Made by a program: the position numbers and the translations under genes. A DNA stretch of 32,125 nucleotides from an uncultured Prevotellaceae bacterium. GTDB lineage: Bacteria; Bacteroidota; Bacteroidia; Bacteroidales; Bacteroidaceae. The notes beneath the pieces are model-generated. The model saw only the letters and a program-made list of their open reading frames with translations, did not search any database and was not told where the DNA came from. Positions within the stretch are counted from its first letter, which is position 1; the number at the start of each line of letters is the position of its first letter. The stretch is taken from NCBI GenBank assembly GCA_902783625.1, contig CACZRN010000062.1, positions 1 through 32,125 of the forward strand. Direction: 5' to 3'. Of this stretch, positions 8,700 through 16,592 are shown piece by piece.

Positions 8700-10252
8700 T
8701 AAATAGCTGGATAAAATATTGCGGCATGTCTCTCATTTTACTTCTGGCATGGGACGTAAGTCTTCCTGCTAAAGAGGTAAAGGACACATTGTTTTCTGCG
8801 TATGGCGACCGTGTGATAGTTAGTTATAGCCAAACACTGAATGGTGGCCAACTGGGACTGCGGTTTAACAATGTGCAAAAGAAATTGAGTGAGGACAACC
8901 TGAAGAAGTATAAGAAATTGGATGAGGTAGCTGTGGTTATCTTCGACCGTACGGGTAATTATCGCGACGTTAAGTTTGACGGGATTGCCACTTCTGCATT
9001 TATGGTGCCGTCTGATATTCATTATAGTTCTTCCTCCGACGGATATTTCCTTTTAAGGGATAATCCTTCTCTGGAATTTAGCGTCACGTCCGATAAGCCA
9101 GAACTGTCAATACCTCTTTATCTGGCTCACTATGAGGGAAAGCGCCATTATAAAGTCTTTGCCCAGTGTGGTGTGCTTAAGATTAAAGCTCAGACTCCCA
9201 GTAAGGCAAGTGGTGGAGGGGCTGGCTCCAACGCTGGTGTAGGTGTTGCCGGCGAGGGACAGCAAGGCGAAGTGGTTATTTCAACCGAAGAACTTGTTGA
9301 TGAAGGTGTCTCGCCTGTCGACGAGGCGGTTATTCGTGTCAATTCCTTGAGGCAGATGTTGGATAAAGCTACTAAGGTGCCGTTCTCAGAGGAACTGACC
9401 CATGAAGCTTCCATGTTACGTGAGTTGCGGTTTAAGGTAACTGATGAGGCTGTTACGAAGCAGATAAATGATGTTCTTTCAGCCTATGATGACAAGAAAC
9501 AGCAATTGGAGCAACAGAGCGAGGCTGGGCAACAGGCTGCAGCTGCTCAAGCTGCTCAAGTCGCACAACAGGCTCAGGCGCGTCAGGACTCTATTCAGGC
9601 TGCTCAAGCCAATGCTGCCAGTAAGGATAGAAAGAACATGATGTGGCTTATTGGTGGTCTTGGCGGTTTGTTTGCTTTGGTTATGGGCGGTAAGCAAGTG
9701 ATACAAGGCATAAAGAACAACAAGATGCAGAAGATGCAGCAACAGATGCAGCAGCAGATGATGAGGAACATCCAGGATATGGCCAATAAGGCGAATCCGA
9801 TGGCTCAGATGGACAATCCGCTTCAAGGAATGCCCGGCCCACTAGAACAGATGGGTAGGCAAATGCAGCAGAAAGCTCAATATGAGATACAAAATCAGAT
9901 AAACAAACAGGTTCAACAGGCCAATCAGCAACTTAACAATGCAGCCAATCAGGCGCGTCAGTCAGTTGTCGGTAAACAATCGTCTCAAGCTTCACAACCT
10001 ATACAGGAAGAGCAACTTTCAGGAAGAGTAATGTCAGAAGAAAGTAAAGCGGCAAAAGAGCGCCTACGTAGTATTTTGGCAGGAAGGAAAGGACAGGTGG
10101 CAGGTACGGAAATTGCTTCGGATGGCACCAGTTCTATGCCGCAAATATCGATTACTCCAGGGCGGAAGCCGTCATTAAATGACCAGATTCCTACCAAGTA
10201 TAAACGTATGCAAAAGGTTAAGAGGTCTGGCGATACACCTTCAAAGAAATAG
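8696..10252 (+). CDS. Inner-membrane protein: periplasmic paralogue domain, one TM, Q/M-rich cytosolic tail
   Basis: The N-terminus has a hydrophobic export segment (residues ~8-22). Residues ~30-166 resemble the preceding protein (VIFDRT strand, IPLYLAHYEGKRHYKVFAQ, LKIKAQ). A Gly/Ala linker (171-190), a helical region (205-265) and an A/Q-rich coiled coil (266-310) follow. One transmembrane helix spans ~314-332, then a cytosolic tail very rich in Q and M (residues ~345-425) and a basic end. The topology is periplasm to cytosol, as expected for a T6SS envelope or anchor protein. I could not match it to TssJ, L or M, nor recognise TssN, O, P, Q or R. Translation is coupled to the upstream gene by an ATGA overlap, and the JAB gene follows after 23 bases. 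Confidence 0.6.
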   Translation: MINSWIKYCGMSLILLLAWDVSLPAKEVKDTLFSAYGDRVIVSYSQTLNGGQLGLRFNNVQKKLSEDNLKKYKKLDEVAVVIFDRTGNYRDVKFDGIATSAFMVPSDIHYSSSSDGYFLLRDNPSLEFSVTSDKPELSIPLYLAHYEGKRHYKVFAQCGVLKIKAQTPSKASGGGAGSNAGVGVAGEGQQGEVVISTEELVDEGVSPVDEAVIRVNSLRQMLDKATKVPFSEELTHEASMLRELRFKVTDEAVTKQINDVLSAYDDKKQQLEQQSEAGQQAAAAQAAQVAQQAQARQDSIQAAQANAASKDRKNMMWLIGGLGGLFALVMGGKQVIQGIKNNKMQKMQQQMQQQMMRNIQDMANKANPMAQMDNPLQGMPGPLEQMGRQMQQKAQYEIQNQINKQVQQANQQLNNAANQARQSVVGKQSSQASQPIQEEQLSGRVMSEESKAAKERLRSILAGRKGQVAGTEIASDGTSSMPQISITPGRKPSLNDQIPTKYKRMQKVKRSGDTPSKK

Positions 10253-10275
10253 TAACTTAAGGATAATCTGACCAT

Positions 10276-12078
10276 ATGATTAAAAGAATTAAAGTTTTAG
10301 TGCCCCTGATGGCCATATTGCTGGTGACGAGTCTACAATTATCAGGGCAAAGAAAAAACTGGCATAATTACAACTATGTGCCTACGGCCGTTACCATGGA
10401 TGAAGTGGTAAGTAACTTCCGACAATATGTGGAGGAGATACCGTACTTCAATGAGGCAACTATACAGTCGCTCAATGATGAGGTAACGGCACATATAGAC
10501 AAACTTCATAACTGGAAAGATCGAAAGGCCTACATTAAGGACAATAATCTGATGGAATTTGTTTCTGATCAGAAGATTGAGCTGACAAATCAGAAAGAGG
10601 GAGTAGAGGCACTTATCGATCAGTTTATGAAGCAATATGACGGCAGGATTATTGCTGATTCTACGGAATGCCGTGATAGCCTGGAGAATATTGTGTACGA
10701 CAAGTTGACAAAGCTTGAGACTAGCCTCAATATTCTTGAGCGCGAGATGAACTCGAAAGATGAAGGCCTGTTGGGAGGTTTGTCCTTGGGTGCTATACTC
10801 GGTATCATAGGATGTATTGCAGCATTACTTCTGGCTTGGGCATTTGTGAATGCTTCAAGAAAGAGAAAGGTCACTCCGGCTCCAGTTGTCAGCCCATCTA
10901 ATTTAAACAGTAATAGCACTGGTAACGGGACAGGGGAGGCTGGTATCGTAGTTCGTCGTAAAACGGCAACAATTTTGAAAAAGCAAAGTCTGGAGGATGT
11001 GATTGACAATCCTCATTACATGAAAATAGATTTGGATGAATGCTGCTACGAGTCTGCTGTGCGACGTATGTATATCAAAGATACATGCTTGGTAGACATC
11101 TATAACATGTACCTCCCTGATCTGGAAGATCCTGAAAATGCCAAAGAATATGGATGTATGGTTCTTGGCCGTTGGGTCTATGATGCAGATAATAGTGAGT
11201 ATTATGTTTCTTTGGAGCAGATAGTTTTGCCTGGCGAAGATGCGGTATTTGATGAATATGAGTTGAATTTCGGTGGAAAGATCAAACTTAAGGTCCTTGA
11301 ATTGTTACGCAAACTCCGTAGGGAAACGAATCTGCAATATGATATGACTTGTTGGGTGCACTCACATCCGGGACTTACAGTGTTCTTTAGCAATGCTGAC
11401 AGCAATGTGCAGGATCAATTAAAGCACCCGCAACACCCCAAGTTCTTAACGGCTTTGGTTGTTGATACATTGACTCCTACCATGGAAACAGGTGTGTTTA
11501 CATATCATCGTGACATGACGCTTAATTCAAGGAATGACCTGAAGAAATTATACTCTTTGAGTGAGTGGTATGAATGGGCACAGAGAAGTGTTGACGGTGT
11601 GGACGAAGTGATTCCTGAGACACCCGTGGAAACGGAATCAAATTATTTTAACACTCTGGCTGAGTCGAGTGAACACACAACAGCATGTTTTGGTATTAAT
11701 CTGAGTCGCGACATAATTGTTGACATATGTATGTCGTTAAGTAATCAAACAAATGGTATAGCAGGCTTTATTCACGGAAAGACCAATTTGAAGGACCAAT
11801 TGAGAGAATTTGTTGCAGAACGTCTCTCTGACAAGGAGAAAGAAGATAACCTGGAGAATTTGGGGTGTTTCGTTGTTGCTCCTCATCTCAGTATCCCTTC
11901 TGTACGCAAGGTAATTGGCGATAAGATAAGCCAGTTTAAGTTTGTTTTAGTCTACACACCTAGTGATGGCATTCTAACCTCTATTCCGGTGATGGCCGGT
12001 GACTTGTGTGGTTACGAGAGCTATTATGGGTCGCAGAAACTTGAAGACTTGAAAATATGGACCAAAAATAATAGATAA
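10276..12078 (+). CDS. Membrane-anchored JAB/JAMM isopeptidase (deubiquitinase-like)
   Basis: Residues 1-24 are a signal or anchor segment, 25-165 a helical periplasmic part, 169-191 a transmembrane helix (GAILGIIGCIAALLLAWAF), and the rest is predicted cytosolic. The JAB domain has the full JAMM zinc-protease signature: glutamate E291 in KEYGCMVLG, H362 and H364 in HSHPG, S372 and D375, exactly H-x-H-x7-S-x2-D. Residues ~460-595 may be a second, degenerate MPN-like domain (FGINLSRDIIV, LGCFVVAP, FKFVLVYTPSDG) without the metal ligands; this is weaker. JAMM enzymes cut isopeptide bonds to ubiquitin or trim Ubl precursors. The Ubl here already ends in Gly, so removal from targets seems the likelier job. 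The stop is only three bases from the RING gene. Confidence 0.88.
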   Translation: MIKRIKVLVPLMAILLVTSLQLSGQRKNWHNYNYVPTAVTMDEVVSNFRQYVEEIPYFNEATIQSLNDEVTAHIDKLHNWKDRKAYIKDNNLMEFVSDQKIELTNQKEGVEALIDQFMKQYDGRIIADSTECRDSLENIVYDKLTKLETSLNILEREMNSKDEGLLGGLSLGAILGIIGCIAALLLAWAFVNASRKRKVTPAPVVSPSNLNSNSTGNGTGEAGIVVRRKTATILKKQSLEDVIDNPHYMKIDLDECCYESAVRRMYIKDTCLVDIYNMYLPDLEDPENAKEYGCMVLGRWVYDADNSEYYVSLEQIVLPGEDAVFDEYELNFGGKIKLKVLELLRKLRRETNLQYDMTCWVHSHPGLTVFFSNADSNVQDQLKHPQHPKFLTALVVDTLTPTMETGVFTYHRDMTLNSRNDLKKLYSLSEWYEWAQRSVDGVDEVIPETPVETESNYFNTLAESSEHTTACFGINLSRDIIVDICMSLSNQTNGIAGFIHGKTNLKDQLREFVAERLSDKEKEDNLENLGCFVVAPHLSIPSVRKVIGDKISQFKFVLVYTPSDGILTSIPVMAGDLCGYESYYGSQKLEDLKIWTKNNR

Positions 12079-12081
12079 GAT

Positions 12082-14469
12082 ATGAAACATAAAATATTTG
12101 CACTAGTTGTTTTAGCGGCATTTACATTTAGTGCCAGCGCACAGGATGTATCGAAAGTACAATTTTGTGATAAGAAGTATGAGTATGGAGTTGGCAAAGA
12201 CAGTGTGACGCTTTTTCTGAAGATTATTGACAGTAATGGCAAACCTTGCAATGACGTCACCGTCAGCCAATTAAATAAGCATCTGGTTATCAATGAAGAT
12301 GGAGTCGCTATTCCGTTGGATCGTCGCCAGATTGTGTCGTTGAGTTCCGGACAGCGTATTCCTAGCGATTTCACGATTTCGGTGCTTGTTGACTTAAGTA
12401 TTCCAGAAACTGGAAAGGGGCAGATTTATGATGCTTTTTGCAATCTTGTAGAAAGTGCTCCTGATAGTTGCGTTTTCCTTTCTTTTTTTGGTGAAGATGT
12501 GAGTTCCAGTCAGCTAGTGACAAAGAAGAACATGGCAAGTTTCAAGGAAAAGTTCATGAGCCATTCTGATACGAAGTTCTTTTATGGTGCTCTTTATTCA
12601 AAATTGGCTGAGTTCAGTAGCGAGAAAGCAGAGTTAGAAGATGCGGTGCGTACTAAGGGCGGTTATGTTAAGAACGTGAATATCAATAGGCGGGCTATGC
12701 AGGCCAAAGATAAAAATCTACTGTTTATCTTCACGGAAGGTAATATGCGGCCAGAGGACGAACAAATTTCTTTTGTCGAGGTAACCGATTATCAATCTGA
12801 TGCATCACATCTGGTTCCAAAGGTATTTGCATTCTATTATACTGGAGAAGGTGTAGACGAAAATGTAGAACTTACTCTACAGGGAGTTTCTGCTCCGCGA
12901 GATACAGAAGGACAGGTTCTCGTTGATCGTCAGGGAGCTTATCGTCCTTCAGCAGATATCAACAACGTGCTAAGTAATTTCCAAGAGGTTGTAAAGGATG
13001 CAATGTATGACTTCGCGTTTATCTACAAGGCAACTGACGATAAGGCATACACAGGACGTGTAGATTATGTAGCAGAGTGGAAGGGCAATGAAGCTGGTAA
13101 AGGTGAATATTCAATCGGTTCAGCAGAGACACCATGGCCGGTTCATGAGGAGAGTGCTGGTGATTCTATTACCAAGTTCATCGTTGCTCTTTTGGTAGCA
13201 TTTCTTACATTTGCCTTCTTCTTCTTCTTTATAATGAAAGTGCTTATTCCGTTTATAAGCTCTAAAAGATTCGCATCTAAATACTATAAGCCATATCAGC
13301 CCGAAGCAGGAGTGACGCGTCGTATCTGCCACTATTGCCGTCAAGACATACAACCAGGACAAATTGTTGTGATGAGATGTAAGCATGTGATGCATGTAGG
13401 GTGCTGGCAACAGAATGGTTATAAGTGCGTAGAATATGGTCAGAATTGTAAAGAAGGAATACAGAATCATGTAAACATGAAAGAGATGTTCAGCCCGGCA
13501 TCGTTACGCGACACTTATCAGACTTTAGCAGGCGTAATTGCAGGTTTGGTGAGTTGGATAATCTTCGAGCTGACGGGCAGAGGCATGTTTGGCGGATTGG
13601 GAAACGCTATAGCAAGTACATTCTTCCTCAATGAGAATCAGAAAGCGAATATGCTAAATGATTGTGGAGCTAAGGTTTCTGCACTGTTGACAGTCGGTTT
13701 GTTGTTGGGATTCTTCCTTTCGTTAGTATTCCGTTATAATGACGAGTACAGGAAAAAAGATACAAAAGTATACTTAAAGATTTTCGGTCTCTCACTTTTG
13801 TCTGGACTGATAGGATTCTTAGCCATGTTGGTAGGTGGAATCATTTTCTGTCTGTTGTTGTCTGCCGTCGGAACGACATACATTCCTTGGTATTGTTCGC
13901 TTCCTGCCTACATACTGCTCTCAATTTGTATTGCGCTTAGTCTGACAATTAAGTCTTCTATCCCAACAAAGAGCGCACTTGTCGGTGGAGGAATTGCCGC
14001 TATTATTGGATTTATAGTCCTTTATTTCGGAGGTGTTATCAGTTCAAAGATGGGTTGGATGAATATGCTGCTCGACTTTATTATTTATGGAGGAGGTCTT
14101 GGAGCCTCGCTCGTAACAGTTCGTATGCTTGCAGAGCGTTATTTCCTAGTCATCAAAAACGGCATGAAAGCTGGTCAGCGCATTCCTATCCATAAATGGA
14201 TGAACGCTACTGGCGGTGGTAACAAGGTGACGATTGGCAAGACAAATGAGTGCGAGATTCAAATGAACTGGGAGAAGGCCAACAAAGTGGCTGACAAGCA
14301 TGCTCAATTATATATTGATAAAGTTCGTTCGCTGCCTATGTTGAGCCCGTTGGCAGAGGGCATTGTGTTTAATGTTCGTATGAATTTGCCTGCGAATAAG
14401 CCGGTGGTTCTTAATAATGGTGACACATTTGCTATTGGTGATACAACATTTGAGTATGTAGAGTCCTGA
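12082..14469 (+). CDS. Polytopic membrane protein: vWA-like, RING-H2 finger, multi-TM, FHA domain
   Basis: Domains in order: signal peptide (1-20); periplasmic vWA-like region (~95-255) with a partial MIDAS (D104, S106); transmembrane helix 363-389; RING finger at 416-456; several more membrane helices between ~478 and 690; and an FHA-like domain at ~715-795. The RING ligands are C416, C419, C433, H435, H438, C441, C449 and C456, a RING-H2 (C3H2C3) order with a widened last pair (six residues between, not two). The FHA part shows VTIGKTNECEI, VADKHAQLYID and LNNGDTFAIGDTTFEY, matching the family's GR/SxxH/NG pattern loosely. RING domains act as E3 ligases, and FHA domains bind phosphothreonine. 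With E1, E2, Ubl, kinase and phosphatase alongside, this is the likely E3 and phospho-sensor of the system. Confidence 0.82.
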   Translation: MKHKIFALVVLAAFTFSASAQDVSKVQFCDKKYEYGVGKDSVTLFLKIIDSNGKPCNDVTVSQLNKHLVINEDGVAIPLDRRQIVSLSSGQRIPSDFTISVLVDLSIPETGKGQIYDAFCNLVESAPDSCVFLSFFGEDVSSSQLVTKKNMASFKEKFMSHSDTKFFYGALYSKLAEFSSEKAELEDAVRTKGGYVKNVNINRRAMQAKDKNLLFIFTEGNMRPEDEQISFVEVTDYQSDASHLVPKVFAFYYTGEGVDENVELTLQGVSAPRDTEGQVLVDRQGAYRPSADINNVLSNFQEVVKDAMYDFAFIYKATDDKAYTGRVDYVAEWKGNEAGKGEYSIGSAETPWPVHEESAGDSITKFIVALLVAFLTFAFFFFFIMKVLIPFISSKRFASKYYKPYQPEAGVTRRICHYCRQDIQPGQIVVMRCKHVMHVGCWQQNGYKCVEYGQNCKEGIQNHVNMKEMFSPASLRDTYQTLAGVIAGLVSWIIFELTGRGMFGGLGNAIASTFFLNENQKANMLNDCGAKVSALLTVGLLLGFFLSLVFRYNDEYRKKDTKVYLKIFGLSLLSGLIGFLAMLVGGIIFCLLLSAVGTTYIPWYCSLPAYILLSICIALSLTIKSSIPTKSALVGGGIAAIIGFIVLYFGGVISSKMGWMNMLLDFIIYGGGLGASLVTVRMLAERYFLVIKNGMKAGQRIPIHKWMNATGGGNKVTIGKTNECEIQMNWEKANKVADKHAQLYIDKVRSLPMLSPLAEGIVFNVRMNLPANKPVVLNNGDTFAIGDTTFEYVES

Positions 14470-14475
14470 TAAAGC

Positions 14476-15681
14476 ATGGAAAAAGAAAAATATGAATGGG
14501 GGGAGGGCGTGTTCACGCTGCTCTCTTGGTTCAAAAAAGACCGCGTGAAGGATGCTCGCGTACTTGTTGCTGGCTGTGGAGCACTTGGCAACGAGGTGGT
14601 GAAGAATTTGGCTCTATTTGGAGTCGGACATATATATGTTGTCGACTATGATAAGATAGAACTCTCAAATCTCACTCGTTCGGTTCTTTTCCGCGAAGAG
14701 GACGCTTACAATCATGCCTATAAAGCTGATATTGTCGCCAAGCGTGCCAGTGAGATTAATCCACAGATAGAAGTGGTGCCCATTGTCGGTAACCTTTTCT
14801 CAGATGTTGGTTTCGGCCTTTATCGTTCGGTTGATGTCGTGATAGGTTGTCTTGACAGCCGTATAGCCCGTTATCAGTTAAATCGTCTGTGTATGCGTGC
14901 AGGCAAGAATTGGATTGATGGTAGTATTGAGAACCTGACAGGCGCTGTGAAGATATATGTCCCTGGAGTGAATTGTTATGAATGTGGTTTGTCACGCGAT
15001 GAGTTCAATCATATCATGCTCCGGACAGGTTGCGCAGATGTGGTTCGTTCACAGACGGCTCGCGGTCGTGTGGCAACAACACCAATAAGTGCCTCTATAG
15101 TGGGAGCTTTGCAAGTCCAAGAAGCCATGAAGATAATTCATCTAAAAGATCCTGTAGAGGAGAACGAGGATAATCCGGCACCTTTTAAGACGCTTCAGGG
15201 CAAAATGCTTAGGTTTGAGGGTATGACTAATATGGTTAATATCTATAAGATTTCATCATGGAGGAATACTTGCCCTGCTCATAAACAGTGGGCCGATGTC
15301 ATTGTAGCCAAAAATCTTTCTGCATTGCAGACGGTAGGAAATGTATTGGAAGAATTGAAAAAGTTGTTGAACGTAAAGAATGTGGAAATCAATATGTGTA
15401 ATAATAAGTTCATAGATATTATAGCAACTGATTATCCGCAAAAAGAGTTCGAGGTGATGATTCCTGAGTCGAAGCTTGATAATTATATTAAGAAAGACAA
15501 AGAGTTGCGTCAACTTAGTTATCGTACTCTGATTCACAAGCATTTCTTTGAGAATATCGACAATAGTTTCCCATATCAGAGTATGACTCTTCAACAGATA
15601 GGCATACCTGTATTTGATGTCATTCAGGTGTCAACAGAAAAGGGAGTATTCTTCGTGGAATTGTCTGCTGATCGTTATTAA
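14476..15681 (+). CDS. E1-like Ubl-activating enzyme (ThiF/MoeB/UBA family)
   Basis: A 401-residue ThiF-fold adenylyltransferase. The nucleotide loop is GCGALG (33-38), followed by VVDYDKIELSNLTRS, where D57 and R68 match the ATP and Mg residues of E1s. CYEC (167-170) with C266 and H269 probably binds zinc. C186, before the helix SIVGALQVQEAMKII, sits where E1-like proteins carry the catalytic cysteine. Residues ~285-401 are an added domain with strands (NVEINMCNNKFIDIIA, FFVEL) that may be a UFD-like, E2-docking beta-grasp module. It would activate the Ubl encoded at 6598 and hand it to the E2. There is no rhodanese domain, which argues against a plain sulfur carrier role. It begins six bases after the RING gene and leads directly into the baseplate genes. 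Confidence 0.9.
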   Translation: MEKEKYEWGEGVFTLLSWFKKDRVKDARVLVAGCGALGNEVVKNLALFGVGHIYVVDYDKIELSNLTRSVLFREEDAYNHAYKADIVAKRASEINPQIEVVPIVGNLFSDVGFGLYRSVDVVIGCLDSRIARYQLNRLCMRAGKNWIDGSIENLTGAVKIYVPGVNCYECGLSRDEFNHIMLRTGCADVVRSQTARGRVATTPISASIVGALQVQEAMKIIHLKDPVEENEDNPAPFKTLQGKMLRFEGMTNMVNIYKISSWRNTCPAHKQWADVIVAKNLSALQTVGNVLEELKKLLNVKNVEINMCNNKFIDIIATDYPQKEFEVMIPESKLDNYIKKDKELRQLSYRTLIHKHFFENIDNSFPYQSMTLQQIGIPVFDVIQVSTEKGVFFVELSADRY

Positions 15682-15699
15682 TGTTTTATAGCAATAAAT

Positions 15700-16581
15700 A
15701 TGCCTTGCTCTCTGCCATCAGATATTAATGCAGAAGTGTTACTGAATTATTTTCCAGAGGGAAAATTCAGAGTGTCTTTTCAGGGATTGCATAAACGCAA
15801 TTCCTACCACGATATCATTGATGTGGAAGACATGGTCGACAAAGATGCCATACATGCTACTCTTGGACGTATGAGTATTTACAACTCGCTGCCAGAATAC
15901 ATGTTTCATCCTATCGATCGATTCGATAACCTGCCAGTAAATAACGAGAGCGAGGCTTTCCACGAAGAAGTAGATAAACAAGATCAGGAGAAAGCAGATG
16001 CTTTTAATTTCTTTTCTCCTATTGATGTGTTGTTATTTCGTCTGCGGGCTAAAGTAAGGGGGCAAATAGAAGAGTATACGCACGGTGATGTTGTTATGCA
16101 GCAGATACTTGGTGACCGTCTGACCGAGAAACAACGTTCCAACCGGTTTATTCGACAATTTGTACCTTTACTGCCACAATGCAAGATTATTCGTGGAAAC
16201 CGTTCGCTGCTTACCTTCCTACTTCGCAAAGTATTACTTGATGAAGGTCTTCGGGTGGATGTTAAACAGGAATTGAGAGATCTCAAAGATGAGCATCCAC
16301 GTTACGGTGATAAAGTTGATAGTGTATTGGGAAGCAGCTATTTGGATGATTCATATAAAGAGTATGTCACAGTATACAGCATCAGCTATTGGTCAGATGA
16401 CGAATGCAATGACAAGTTTATATCGTTTGTCAACGAGATGGAAGAACTACGATTGTTCCTTCGTGACTATTTCCTTTTTGCTGAAGATGAACTGGTGTTC
16501 TGTGTCACTCAGGATTATCCGCCGTTGCGTTTGAATGATGAGAAAATATATAACTATTTGAATTATAATACAAATATATAA
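15700..16581 (+). CDS. tssG: TssG-like T6SS baseplate protein
   Basis: The 293-residue protein has features expected of a Bacteroidota TssG: an FFSPIDVLLFRLRAKV segment (104-119), an RFIRQFVPLLPQCKIIRGN stretch (149-167), and a C-terminal part with FVNEMEELRLFLRDYFL. TssG proteins bind TssF in the wedge that surrounds the VgrG hub. The call relies partly on position, immediately before TssK, TssE and TssF and without any other TssG candidate in the window. Start chosen at 15700. An ATG at 15681 is in another frame and stops quickly. No signal peptide or membrane helix is present, as expected for a cytosolic baseplate part. Confidence 0.7.
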   Translation: MPCSLPSDINAEVLLNYFPEGKFRVSFQGLHKRNSYHDIIDVEDMVDKDAIHATLGRMSIYNSLPEYMFHPIDRFDNLPVNNESEAFHEEVDKQDQEKADAFNFFSPIDVLLFRLRAKVRGQIEEYTHGDVVMQQILGDRLTEKQRSNRFIRQFVPLLPQCKIIRGNRSLLTFLLRKVLLDEGLRVDVKQELRDLKDEHPRYGDKVDSVLGSSYLDDSYKEYVTVYSISYWSDDECNDKFISFVNEMEELRLFLRDYFLFAEDELVFCVTQDYPPLRLNDEKIYNYLNYNTNI

Positions 16582-16592
16582 ATACATAGTAT

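Noticed and set aside
6598..15681. Reading the Ubl/E1 pair as a thiamin or molybdenum-cofactor sulfur carrier system
   Set aside because: E2, RING and membrane JAB genes are present, no cofactor genes are nearby, and the Ubl does not look like ThiS or MoaD (no terminal GG).
15681..15699. ATG overlapping the E1 stop (TAATG)
   Set aside because: It is in a different frame from tssG and reaches a stop after about 15 codons.
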